Shown: piece by piece, positions 23,298 through 31,049 of the stretch
Layout of the letters: every line of letters begins with the position of its first letter
Position numbering within the stretch: the stretch's first letter is position 1
Source: DAOTXN01 sp034435435
GTDB lineage: Bacteria; Chloroflexota; Anaerolineae; S140-20
Direction: 5' to 3'
NCBI GenBank assembly: GCA_034435435.1
Contig: DAOTXN010000062.1
Span: 1 to 34,988, forward strand
Length of the DNA stretch: 34,988 nt
Notes under the pieces: generated by a model
The model's database searches: none
Told to the model about the DNA's origin: nothing
Seen by the model: the letters and a program-made list of their open reading frames with translations, nothing else
Translations under genes and position numbers: made by a program

Positions 23298-24710
23298 ATG
23301 AGTGAGTTGTGGAGCAATTACGAGAACACCGCCGCTCGGCGGCGCTACGACGACACGGCCACCGGCGCGACGCCCTGGTACGAGGCCCAGCGCGCTGTGG
23401 CCCTGGACGCCCGCGATGGCAAAGCGTTCGACGCCATCGTGGACGAGGTGCGCGAGCGCATCCGCCGCGCCAGCCTGCTGACGGCGGCCCAGATGGAAGA
23501 CCCGACCACGGAAGAGATGGACACCGTGCGTAAACTGGCGCTGGAGGCCATCGAGTACCACAACCAGACGGCGGCCAGCCGGGGACTGGACCTGCTGGAC
23601 GGCGAGCCGGAGGCGCTGGCCGGACGGGTGGTGGACGAAATCCTGGGCTGGGGGCCGCTGGCGGCCTATATGTCCGACGAGCAGGTGGAGGAGGTCATCG
23701 TCAACGGACCTGATGCCATCTTTGTGATCTACGCTGGGGGCCGCAAGCTCAAGGCCCAAGAGACGTTCCGCTCGGCGGAAGCCCTGCGCAACTTTCTCAA
23801 CCGCAAAATCGAGGCCGGTTCGGGCTACCCCATCACGCCCAAAAACCCGCACCAGGACGCCCGGCTGCCCGACGGCTCGCGCCTGTTCGTGGCCATGCCG
23901 CCCATCGTGGCCAACATCGAAGCCCCGGTGGCCACCATCCGCCGTTTTCGGCCCGTGGCCCGCGACCTGGAGGCGCTGATTCAGTTGGGCACCATCACCC
24001 CCGCCGTCGCCAACTTTCTGAAGGCGGCCATCCAGGCCAAACTGAACATCGCGGTGGCGGGCGGCACGGGCACGGGCAAGACTACCTTCCTGCAAAGCCT
24101 GTCCAGTGTGATGCCCGAGATGGATCGCGTGGTAACGGTCGAAGACACGCCGGAGCTGAGCTTGAAGCATATGCCCGACTGGGTGCAACTGATCACGCGC
24201 AAGGAAGCGGAAGGGGTCGCGCCCATCACCATGCGCGACCTGGTCAAGGACACTCTGCGGATGAGGCCGGAGCGCATCATCCTGGGCGAGGCCCGCTCCG
24301 GCGAGATGGTGGACATTCTGGCAGCGATGAACACCGGCCACGACGGGGTGCTGTTCACGGTGCACGCCAACGACGTGCGTGACACCTTCGAGCGCATCGA
24401 GACCATGTACCTGATGGGCCAGGACCTGCCCCTGCTGGCGGTGCGCCGGCAGATCGTCAATGCCCTGGACCTGATCGTGCACCTGGTGCGCGATAAGGAC
24501 CGCCGCACCGTCTCCGGCATCGGCGAGGTGCGCCGGCTGGAGATGGAGCAGCCGGTGATCGAGATGATCTTCGAGTACGACCCGGCCCGAGGCCAGGCGG
24601 TCTACGCCGACACGGTGCCGGCCTGCCGAGACCGGCTGGAAGCGCTCGCGCCGGGCTTCGATTTCCAGCGCGACGTGATCAGCCTGAGCCGCAACGGAAG
24701 GGAGAGATGA
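23298..24710 (+). CDS. tadA: Flp pilus assembly ATPase TadA/CpaF
   Basis: 470 residues, two bases after tadZ. The N-terminal helical part (1-130) and PilT-like N-domain (VEEVIVNGPDAIFV) precede the secretion ATPase core: Walker A GGTGTGKT at about 255, EDTPEL Asp box, Walker B IILGEARSGEM at about 331 and a His box TVHAND at about 354. It powers pilus assembly as a hexamer on the cytoplasmic side with TadB and TadC. All catalytic motifs look intact. Confidence 0.95.
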   Translation: MSELWSNYENTAARRRYDDTATGATPWYEAQRAVALDARDGKAFDAIVDEVRERIRRASLLTAAQMEDPTTEEMDTVRKLALEAIEYHNQTAASRGLDLLDGEPEALAGRVVDEILGWGPLAAYMSDEQVEEVIVNGPDAIFVIYAGGRKLKAQETFRSAEALRNFLNRKIEAGSGYPITPKNPHQDARLPDGSRLFVAMPPIVANIEAPVATIRRFRPVARDLEALIQLGTITPAVANFLKAAIQAKLNIAVAGGTGTGKTTFLQSLSSVMPEMDRVVTVEDTPELSLKHMPDWVQLITRKEAEGVAPITMRDLVKDTLRMRPERIILGEARSGEMVDILAAMNTGHDGVLFTVHANDVRDTFERIETMYLMGQDLPLLAVRRQIVNALDLIVHLVRDKDRRTVSGIGEVRRLEMEQPVIEMIFEYDPARGQAVYADTVPACRDRLEALAPGFDFQRDVISLSRNGRER

Positions 24711-25663
24711 CGATGCAGAAAATGATTCCGTTATTGGCCATCCTGGCCGGCTTGGGATTCCTGGCGATGTGGTGGGCGCTCACCAGCCGCCCGCGCTCCA
24801 TCCGCCGGGCGCAGCCCACGTCGTTCTTCGACGGCATCCAGGTGCGCCTGAACCGGGCCAGGCTCGACGCCCAGGCAGGCGAGTACATCACCCAAAGCGC
24901 CGTCATTGGGGCAGTGATGGGCGTCGTCGCAGCACTGATCGCGGGCACGCCGGTCGTGTTCCCGGTCTTTTTCATCGGCGGCTTCATCCTGCTGTGGTCG
25001 CGCCTGGAAGACGAGCGCAACCAGCAGGTCAATCAGTACAACAAGGACCTGGCCTGGGCCATGGACATCATTCTCAACTCCTGGCGCATCCGCCCCTCGA
25101 TGCAGCGGGCGCTGCAGGCCGTGGCCGATTACGGGCCGGGCTGCGACGCACTGCGGGCCGCCCGCCAGGCCGGGACCAAACCCCCGCCGTCGGTGGCCGC
25201 CGACTTTGAGGAGGCCCTGTTCCACGTGCGCCAGGGTCGCCCGCTGGCCGAGGGCTTGCAGGCCGTGGCCGACCGGCGCGCCAGCCTGACCTTTGACGCC
25301 CTGGCGACGGCCCTGATCGTGGCCGAGGAGCAGTCGGGCGAGGTGGCCGAGATGCTGCAGAGCCAAACCGCCGCCACCCGCGAGCAGGCCGACGCCTTCG
25401 ACGCGGCCATCACCCAACAGCGCAACAAGCGCAGCGAGATCCGCAACGGCACGTTCGGGCCGTGGCTGGTGCTGGCCCTGGCGCGCGGGATGTCCTTCAT
25501 CTCCGGCACCGGCTCCTACGGGGTCGAGTTCTTCCAGACGTTGATCGGGGCCATCGTCGCGCTGGTCGCGGCGGGCATCACGATTTTTGTGTACACGTTG
25601 GGCATCAAGATCGCAGCCCGCGGGCTGATCCTGGGCCGGATTGAAACGGAGGGAAAGGTATGA
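24707..25663 (+). CDS. tadB: Flp pilus inner-membrane platform protein TadB
   Basis: 318 residues, overlapping tadA by ATGA. The N-terminal membrane segment (IPLLAILAGLGFLAMWWAL) is followed by a second hydrophobic hairpin (about 65-105). A T2SF/GspF-like cytoplasmic domain (about 115-250) includes R-P-S-M-Q-R-A-L and A-E-E-Q-S-G-E-V-A-E-M-L. C-terminal membrane helices include TLIGAIVALVAAGITIFVY. Its first 26 residues closely resemble those of TadC. Confidence 0.85.
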   Translation: MTMQKMIPLLAILAGLGFLAMWWALTSRPRSIRRAQPTSFFDGIQVRLNRARLDAQAGEYITQSAVIGAVMGVVAALIAGTPVVFPVFFIGGFILLWSRLEDERNQQVNQYNKDLAWAMDIILNSWRIRPSMQRALQAVADYGPGCDALRAARQAGTKPPPSVAADFEEALFHVRQGRPLAEGLQAVADRRASLTFDALATALIVAEEQSGEVAEMLQSQTAATREQADAFDAAITQQRNKRSEIRNGTFGPWLVLALARGMSFISGTGSYGVEFFQTLIGAIVALVAAGITIFVYTLGIKIAARGLILGRIETEGKV

Positions 25664-25950
25664 GTAGCACGCTAGACCCCGGAATGGCGGCGGCCCAGTT
25701 GGAAGAGGCAGCCCGGCAGTTGCGCACGCAGGATTACGCCCCGCAGCGACTATGGCAGATGTTGGTCCCGGTCAGCGCGTGGCTGTACGAGCAAACTCTG
25801 CCGCCGTGTACCTGCGGTGAGTGGCAGGGGCCATCGTGGAGCCAATACTGGTACTGTTACAGGCATCACCTCGGCGCGGGCAACGTGAGCACACCCCCGA
25901 ACATCACCTTCGTTTTTCCGCCGGTGGACCTGGAGGAGGCGCGACGATGA
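25660..25950 (+). CDS. Small protein between tadB and tadC, unknown
   Basis: 96 residues, overlapping tadB and tadC by 4 bases at each side (ATGA), so surely translated with them. The N-terminal half is helical (AAAQLEEAARQLRTQDYAP, RLWQMLVPVSAWLYEQ). The C-terminal half has C-T-C, Y-W-Y-C-Y-R-H-H and aromatic residues, suggesting metal binding. No family recognised; it is not part of the standard tad set. Confidence 0.75.
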   Translation: MSSTLDPGMAAAQLEEAARQLRTQDYAPQRLWQMLVPVSAWLYEQTLPPCTCGEWQGPSWSQYWYCYRHHLGAGNVSTPPNITFVFPPVDLEEARR

Positions 25951-26918
25951 CGATGCACACCCTGATCCCCTTTCTGGCAGCCCTGGCCGGTTTCGGTTTC
26001 CTGGCGATGTGGCTGGCATTGATCGCACCCCGCCGGGTCATTCGTACTGCCGCTGGCCCGGCCACGGCGCAACAACGGATTGTCGTGGCCGAGAACATGC
26101 CCTTTGTCCAGAAATTCCTGTACAGCATGGTCAAGGGGCTGATCGGCTTTTTCGCCCCGACCACCGAAGAGGGCGAACTGACCACGGCCAATGCTCGCTA
26201 TCTGCAACTGCTCAAACAGGCCGACTGGTACTGGGCGCCGGGCGAGCTGAGCGCCCCCACCCCTTCTGCCCCGTTCTGGAACCTGGAGACGCTGTGGGGC
26301 TCCAAGCTGGTCTACGCGCTGATGGCCGGGGCCATCGGCTTTGTACTGGTCCTTTTGCCGTGCCTGGCGCTGGGCTTGCCGCCTTTCGTGGCCCTGGCCG
26401 GCGCGCTCGTCGGCGCGTTGCAGGGCTGGATCATGCCCGACGGCAAGCTCAAGGCGGCGGTGAAACAGCGCCAGCACGAACTGATCGTCGAGATGGCCTT
26501 CCGCATCCCGGAGCTGGCGGCTTACGTCAGCACCGGGCGCTCGCTGCCGCGCGCCTTCCGCTACCTGGCCGGGCGACCGGGCGGCCCGTTCGTGGCCGAG
26601 CTGCGCCGCATGCTGGCGATTTACGATGCCACGACCAGCCTGCCCACGGCCATCGAGCAACTGATCGCGCGCAACCGGCTGCGGGCGCTGACCGAGTTCG
26701 GCCAGCAAATCCTGATGGTGGAGAAAGAAGGCGGCAGCATCGGCCCGGCGCTGGCCGTGCTGTCCCGCTCGGCGCAGGGCACGCTCAAGCGCCGCCTGGA
26801 CGAGCAGGCCGCCGACAACGCCGGTGCGATGGGTCTGCCCGTCTCCGGTGGGGCGATGCTGGCCGTGTTCCTGTTGGTCGGCGGTCCGGCGCTGTACATC
26901 GTGTTGAGTAGTTTGTGA
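25947..26918 (+). CDS. tadC: Flp pilus inner-membrane platform protein TadC
   Basis: 323 residues; ATG 25947 follows GGAGGAGG. A TadB-like leader membrane segment (1-27) precedes a membrane hairpin (about 120-160). The T2SF cytoplasmic domain (about 175-285) has E-M-A-F-R-I-P-E-L-A-A-Y-V-S-T-G-R-S-L and M-V-E-K-E-G-G-S-I. A C-terminal helix (AMLAVFLLVGGPALYIVL) ends the protein. It forms the assembly platform with TadB. Confidence 0.85.
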   Translation: MTMHTLIPFLAALAGFGFLAMWLALIAPRRVIRTAAGPATAQQRIVVAENMPFVQKFLYSMVKGLIGFFAPTTEEGELTTANARYLQLLKQADWYWAPGELSAPTPSAPFWNLETLWGSKLVYALMAGAIGFVLVLLPCLALGLPPFVALAGALVGALQGWIMPDGKLKAAVKQRQHELIVEMAFRIPELAAYVSTGRSLPRAFRYLAGRPGGPFVAELRRMLAIYDATTSLPTAIEQLIARNRLRALTEFGQQILMVEKEGGSIGPALAVLSRSAQGTLKRRLDEQAADNAGAMGLPVSGGAMLAVFLLVGGPALYIVLSSL

Positions 26919-26988
26919 CGACTGCCGACGAACGACGGCAGACCGCCGCTGGATCTCTGGGCGGTCGGTCGTCGGCGGTCAGCGGTCG
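26919..26988 (+). repeat. Long imperfect hairpin between tadC and the pilin gene
   Basis: Two 29-base arms (26919-26947 and 26960-26988) pair at 22 of 29 positions with a 12-base loop, starting right after the tadC stop. No T-tract follows, so it is not a classical terminator. It may block 3' decay or set the ratio of pilin to machine mRNA. Confidence 0.55.
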
Positions 26989-27014
26989 AAAAAAATCGAA
27001 AGGAGTGAACCCAA

Positions 27015-27233
27015 ATGCTAAACATTGCCGTTTTGTACCTGTACTTTTTTGCCGGTGAGCTACGCGGCCTGGTCGCCGACGACCGGGGCCAGAGTGAGAC
27101 CACCGAGATGCTCATTCGCATCAGCCTGGCGCTGGCGATCATCTTTGCCGTGGGTGCGGTGCTGTACGTTGCCATCACCCAACTAGGCAACGACGTGGCG
27201 GGCGACATCGGCGGCGCGTCCTGGGGCGGGTGA
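27015..27233 (+). CDS. flp: Flp-like pilin
   Basis: 72 residues with AAGGAG upstream. A 25-residue leader ends D-D-R-G, followed by Q-S-E-T-T-E and a hydrophobic segment (MLIRISLALAIIFAVGAVLYVAI, in two parts), then a short polar tail with GG repeats. Small size, the glycine before a Glu-containing N-terminus, and position after tadC fit the major Flp pilin. The exact cleavage site (after Gly25) is inferred by analogy with Flp pilins. Confidence 0.7.
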   Translation: MLNIAVLYLYFFAGELRGLVADDRGQSETTEMLIRISLALAIIFAVGAVLYVAITQLGNDVAGDIGGASWGG

Positions 27234-27237
27234 GATT

Positions 27238-27307
27238 TCACCGCCGAGACGCAGAGGGCGCGGAGAAGACCAAAGAAATCTCTGCGTTCTCCGCGTCTCT
27301 GCGGTGA
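27238..27307 (+). repeat. CGCAGAG-type hairpin repeat between flp and the first tadE-like gene
   Basis: Arms 27238-27266 and 27279-27307 (29 bases each) pair with about five mismatches. Motifs include GAGACGCAGAG and TCTGCG...TCTCTGCGG. The same word family occurs at 28667-28743, marking a dispersed repeat. It sits just after the putative major pilin gene. Confidence 0.7.
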
Positions 27308-27333
27308 CAAAGGTGACAAACGGAGCAAGCAAA

Positions 27334-27756
27334 ATGCGCAAGTTGTTACGCGATCAGCGCGGGCAGGCGGAGACGACGACGTGGATCCTGGCCCAGCCGG
27401 TCTTCTGGCTGATGGTGGCCATCCTGGTGGCGATCACGATGCTGGGCCTGCGGCGGGCATCGGCGGTGCTGGCCACCCACAACGCGGGGCTGGCGGCAGG
27501 CCGGGTGGACGCCGCCGCTGGCGAGGGCGCGGCTGAACACGTCTTGAGTGTGTGGTGGGGCCCTTCGTCAGGCTCAGGGACGGTCCCTGTGGCCGTGACC
27601 GAGAGCAGTCAGTTCCGCAGCGTGCAGGCGTACCTGGACACCGAATGGGATACCACGGCGCAGAGCGTGATCGGCTCGCTCTCCATCCGCGCCTCGACCT
27701 GGCAACGCAAGGAGGATTTCTATGCCGGTCCGCCGAGTGAAGACGGTTTTGAATGA
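27334..27756 (+). CDS. TadE-like pseudopilin
   Basis: 140 residues from ATG 27334 (CGGAG eight bases upstream; GTG 27304 is possible but falls inside the hairpin repeat). N-terminal D-Q-R-G-Q-A-E-T-T-T leads into a hydrophobic segment (VFWLMVAILVAITMLGL). A soluble domain of about 95 residues follows. The layout matches TadE pseudopilins, processed by the prepilin peptidase. It overlaps the next gene by 35 bases. Confidence 0.7.
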   Translation: MRKLLRDQRGQAETTTWILAQPVFWLMVAILVAITMLGLRRASAVLATHNAGLAAGRVDAAAGEGAAEHVLSVWWGPSSGSGTVPVAVTESSQFRSVQAYLDTEWDTTAQSVIGSLSIRASTWQRKEDFYAGPPSEDGFE

Positions 27757-28177
27757 TGAACGCGGCCAGGGTCAGGCGCTCACGCTGATCTTTGCCGTGT
27801 TCTTCCTGGCCCTGCTGCTGGGGTTGGGCGTGTTCGTGGCCCACGTGCAGCCGGTCAAGGTGGCGGTGCAGGCCGCCGCCCGCAACTGCGCCCGCATGGC
27901 CGTCGAGACGCTCTCGCAACAGCGTGGGCCGGAGCAGGCGCTCACGGCCGCCTACGAGACCCTGGCCCGCCAGAACTTCGATCCAGCCTACGCCGTGGTC
28001 ACCTTCGAGCAGGGCGGCGAGTGGGACCGGGGCCAGGTCATCGGCTGCCGCGTGCAGTATGCCGTGGACGTGGGCTGGATGCCCTTCGTGGGTCTGTTCT
28101 ACGGAGGTGACTCGGTCCCCATGGAAGCCGTGGCGATGTCCCGCGTCGAGCCGTACAAGTCGAGATGGGAGGACTGA
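27722..28177 (+). CDS. Second TadE-like pseudopilin
   Basis: 151 residues; AAGGAGG lies upstream of ATG 27722, inside the previous gene. Begins MPVRRVKTVLNDERGQGQ, then a membrane segment (LIFAVFFLALLLGLGVFVA) and a soluble domain with helices (AAARNCARMAVETLS) and beta strands. The D-E-R-G-Q motif is shared with its neighbours. Its stop overlaps the next start (TGATG). Confidence 0.7.
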   Translation: MPVRRVKTVLNDERGQGQALTLIFAVFFLALLLGLGVFVAHVQPVKVAVQAAARNCARMAVETLSQQRGPEQALTAAYETLARQNFDPAYAVVTFEQGGEWDRGQVIGCRVQYAVDVGWMPFVGLFYGGDSVPMEAVAMSRVEPYKSRWED

Positions 28178-28668
28178 TGACGAGGAGCGAGAAGCGAGAG
28201 GCGGGGGGCGAATCCAGAATCGCAAATCTAAAATCCAAAATCCCGAATGACGAACGCGGCCAGTCTATCACGGTGATGTTGATCCTGCTCATCCCGTTGC
28301 TGGTGTTGGTGATCGGGTTGGTTTACGACCTCGGCAACGTCGCGGCGGCGCAGACGATTGCCCAGGATGTGGCCGACCTGGCCGCCCAAGATGCTGCCAA
28401 ACAAATCGACGAGGAACACTTTGCAGCCACCCAGGAGGTCATCCTGACGCCGGACGCGATCTGGTATGCCTCGTTCTGGGTGGACTATATGACCGGGGGC
28501 GCGATGGACGTGACCAGCCTGTACACCACGCCCGACGGCCAGGTGGTCCTGGAAGGCGAGGTGACGGTGCGCACGCGCCTGCTGGGGATGATCGGCCTGC
28601 CGACCATCCAACGCCATGTGACCGCCGTCGCCCGCCCCCGCTTCGGCGCACAACGAGAGGGAGATTAA
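28177..28668 (+). CDS. TadG-like protein
   Basis: 163 residues from ATG 28177 (GGAGG four bases upstream). D-E-R-G-Q-S-I-T-V-M-L precedes a membrane helix (LILLIPLLVLVIGLVYDLG). The segment A-A-A-Q-T-I-A-Q-D-V-A-D-L-A-A-Q-D-A-A matches the N-terminal module of TadG/TadE-like proteins. The von Willebrand-type domain of full TadG is missing, so this is a short version. Its first 25 residues are encoded by an ATCCAAAATCC-like repeat and look non-native. Confidence 0.7.
   Translation: MTRSEKREAGGESRIANLKSKIPNDERGQSITVMLILLIPLLVLVIGLVYDLGNVAAAQTIAQDVADLAAQDAAKQIDEEHFAATQEVILTPDAIWYASFWVDYMTGGAMDVTSLYTTPDGQVVLEGEVTVRTRLLGMIGLPTIQRHVTAVARPRFGAQREGD
28205..28246 (+). repeat. AAATCTAAAATCCAAAATCCC-type dispersed repeat inside the tadG-like 5' end
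   Basis: An A-rich run built on ATC(C/T)AAAATCC words in otherwise GC-rich DNA. It codes for S-R-I-A-N-L-K-S-K-I-P-N of the TadG-like protein in frame. Similar intergenic words are common in some bacterial genomes, from memory. Confidence 0.5.
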
Positions 28669-28743
28669 CGCAGAGTCGCAGAGTCGCAGAGACGCAAAGA
28701 AAATCTTTACCTCTGCGTCTTCGCGTCTTTGCGCCTCTGCGTT
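28667..28743 (+). repeat. GCAGAG/CTCTGCG hairpin repeat after the tadG-like gene
   Basis: AACGCAGAGTCGCAGAG at the left and CGCCTCTGCGTT at the right form a long, slightly mismatched stem with an AT-rich centre. It starts on the stop codon of the previous gene. Same family as 27238-27307. Confidence 0.7.
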
Positions 28744-28764
28744 GAAAAATATAGGAGAGAGACA

Positions 28765-29526
28765 ATGGCACTAAAACAGCAACCTGACACACACAAACCG
28801 ATATTCAAGGCCACGCCCAAGAAACGGGCCTGGCATCAGCGCCTGACCCCGGCCGCCTGGTTGGTCATCGTCGTGGGCGGGGTACTGGCGATTCTGTTGA
28901 CCGTGGGCCTATTCGGCAAGCTCTTTGGGAGCCGGGACACGCCTTTCGTGCTCCCGCCCACCGTCACGCCCGTGGTCAAGATGACCCCGACCTCAACGCC
29001 GCCGAAAGCGACCGCCACACCGGAAGCCTGGGTGTGGTGGGCCGATGAGATGACGTGCAATGGCAGTGAGTGCATCGCACCCACTGAAGTCATCAGCGAC
29101 GTGGTGAGGGCGTACTGGGAATGGAAAGAGGTGCTCCCGTACTACCATTACGAACTGGAGATGACGCCCGACGAGCTGGCCCAGTACTACACCGGCGAGT
29201 TACTGGACATCCAACTGGAGTTCCTGGCCTTGGTCGAAGAGACCGGCGTAATGTGGGACGGGCAGACGATGCTCACCGAGTACGCCTACGCCACCTACGC
29301 GCCTCAAGTGTCCAGTTGCACGCCCGACGGTCTGACGTGTATCGTGGGCGAGACCGTGCGCGGCGAGCCTACGCTGTACAAGTACGATCTGAGCACCCGG
29401 CAGATCGTCGAAACCACCCGCCTGGATGACGCATTTGGCGGGGCGAATATCTGGCAATTCAAATATGACGTGGAGGATAGCCAATGGAAAATCGAAAAAT
29501 ATCTCGAATGGGCGCCCGCGCCCTGA
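28765..29526 (+). CDS. Membrane-anchored protein with Thr/Pro linker, unknown
   Basis: 253 residues from ATG 28765 (AGGAGAG upstream). A cytoplasmic N-terminus of about 30 residues is followed by a membrane helix (WLVIVVGGVLAILLTVGLFG) and a T/P-rich linker (TPTSTPPKATATPE). The C-terminal extracytoplasmic domain of about 150 residues has four cysteines (two near the linker, two in S-S-C-T-P-D-G-L-T-C) that could form disulfides. It has an NTF2/SnoaL-like look (helical start, then strands ending QWKIEKYLEW), which is only a guess. It overlaps the next gene by 43 bases. Confidence 0.7.
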   Translation: MALKQQPDTHKPIFKATPKKRAWHQRLTPAAWLVIVVGGVLAILLTVGLFGKLFGSRDTPFVLPPTVTPVVKMTPTSTPPKATATPEAWVWWADEMTCNGSECIAPTEVISDVVRAYWEWKEVLPYYHYELEMTPDELAQYYTGELLDIQLEFLALVEETGVMWDGQTMLTEYAYATYAPQVSSCTPDGLTCIVGETVRGEPTLYKYDLSTRQIVETTRLDDAFGGANIWQFKYDVEDSQWKIEKYLEWAPAP

Positions 29527-31031
29527 TCCTCATCGCGGGCATCCTCATCGCGGCGTTTGCGCTGGCGTCGCCGCGCGCGGCCCGGGCGCAATGTATGCCG
29601 CCCAGTTGCCGGGATGATGGTGGGGGTGGCAGTCAGCCGCCTGTCCCGCCACAGCCGCCCGCGCCGGACCCGCCGCCCGATCCCGGTGATCCAGGTAACC
29701 CCGGCGATCCTGGTGACCCGGGCAACCCGCCTCCTGACGACCCCGGCGACCCCGGTGGCGGGGATGGCGGTGGAGGCGGTAGTCCGCCGCAGCCTGAGCC
29801 ATCCCCACCCAATCCGCCGCCTCCCGCGCCGCCCTTGCCGCCGGGGGAGCTGGACCCCGCCCCCATCGACCCCGGCGAGGTGGATCAGGGTACGGGCCTG
29901 GGGACGTATACCGACTATACCTGCGGCATCATCGGCTTTTGTCCCGAGATGGCCGATTTCACCATCTATACCCCGCCGGACAGTACCAGCGGGGGTTTCA
30001 TCCTGTCGTGGAGCTGCCGCACGTTCGAGAGCTGCGCCAGCACCGGCGAGCCGGGTGACGACGGGCTGGACCCGCCCTGCGAGCCGACCATCAGCGATGG
30101 CGGCGTCGAGTTGGAATGCGCCGGCGACGGCGAACACGGCTTCGATTGGGGCTGGTACATCCAGGTGTGGGCCAGCATTCCCCCTCACCGGGTCAAGCGC
30201 ACCCCCTTCCCGCGCGGGATGGTCACCGTGGAAAACAAGTTCGACCTGCTGGCCGAGCCGTGGATCAGCGAGTCCGGCGGCCCGCGCTTCGACGGCACGG
30301 GCTTTTGGTCGGAGACGGTGAACATCCCCGATCCAATCCGGGCTGAACCGGAACCCGGTGACCTGAAAGATTATGAGATCGGCGTGCGCTGGCGGCGGGT
30401 GGGGGACCAGTATCCGGGCTTTGGCGCGGTTCCACCCCACTGCTTCGATTTCGACGAGCGCGAGTGGAATCTGGCTGCCGGGTCGCCCCCGGCCGCGTGT
30501 GGCGTGCCCGAAGGCGACGGCCACGTGCGCGTCACGCACAGCTACGAGACCGCCTCCTGGGGCAAGCCGCCCAACGGTCCGCGCGCGGATCTGGAGCGGG
30601 GGATCGTGCCCGATCTGTGGGACCTGGAGAGCTACCAGGTGCGCGTGCCCACCTACTGGGTGGTGGAGTGGCGAGACAGGTGGTACGAGTGGGCGGCCAC
30701 CGGCGAGGTCGAATGGGGCGAGTGCGGCTGCTGGGGACCGCCCGGTGAGCCGAAGGGTGAACCCTATCGGCGCGGCTGCACCCCACCGCCGGGCATCTGT
30801 GTGAATCCGGGCGAGTGGTACGGGCAGGTGGGGGACCCCAAGTATGACTGGGTGCTGCACGACACGGACTGGTACGGCCTCGACCTGCGCGACTACGGCT
30901 GGCCGACGTGGTACGAGACCTCGTACAGCGTGATCAGCGGCGGGGAGTTCGCCGGGCGCGAGTGGTGGAACGATCCCAGCCCGAATGTCCCCACGCCCAT
31001 CATCGAGGTGCAGAGTGTGTTGGAGCCGTGA
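29484..31031 (+). CDS. Secreted cysteine-rich protein with collagen-like Pro/Gly stalk
   Basis: 515 residues; GGAGG seven bases before ATG 29484. The signal peptide ends A-A-R-A (about residue 35). Residues 40-130 are a Pro/Gly/Asp stalk with DPGDPGNPGDPGDPGNP. The remaining 380 residues are rich in Trp, Tyr, Gly and Cys (about 14 Cys) with repeated W-Y-E-W, W-G-W-Y and G-E-W-Y-G segments, suggesting a disulfide-bonded beta domain. As the last gene of the pilus operon it could be a tip or surface adhesin. No family recognised. Confidence 0.75.
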   Translation: MENRKISRMGARALILIAGILIAAFALASPRAARAQCMPPSCRDDGGGGSQPPVPPQPPAPDPPPDPGDPGNPGDPGDPGNPPPDDPGDPGGGDGGGGGSPPQPEPSPPNPPPPAPPLPPGELDPAPIDPGEVDQGTGLGTYTDYTCGIIGFCPEMADFTIYTPPDSTSGGFILSWSCRTFESCASTGEPGDDGLDPPCEPTISDGGVELECAGDGEHGFDWGWYIQVWASIPPHRVKRTPFPRGMVTVENKFDLLAEPWISESGGPRFDGTGFWSETVNIPDPIRAEPEPGDLKDYEIGVRWRRVGDQYPGFGAVPPHCFDFDEREWNLAAGSPPAACGVPEGDGHVRVTHSYETASWGKPPNGPRADLERGIVPDLWDLESYQVRVPTYWVVEWRDRWYEWAATGEVEWGECGCWGPPGEPKGEPYRRGCTPPPGICVNPGEWYGQVGDPKYDWVLHDTDWYGLDLRDYGWPTWYETSYSVISGGEFAGREWWNDPSPNVPTPIIEVQSVLEP

Positions 31032-31049
31032 GCAGACGGCAGACAACGT

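Noticed and set aside
26919..26988. Rho-independent terminator between tadC and flp
   Set aside because: The stem is followed by an A run, not T, on the coding strand; listed as a hairpin repeat instead.
21034..31046. Large minus-strand frames opposite the Tad genes (575, 535 and 580 codons)
   Set aside because: They are antisense to genes with intact catalytic motifs and operon-style overlaps; their His/Arg/Gln-rich translations look like shadows.
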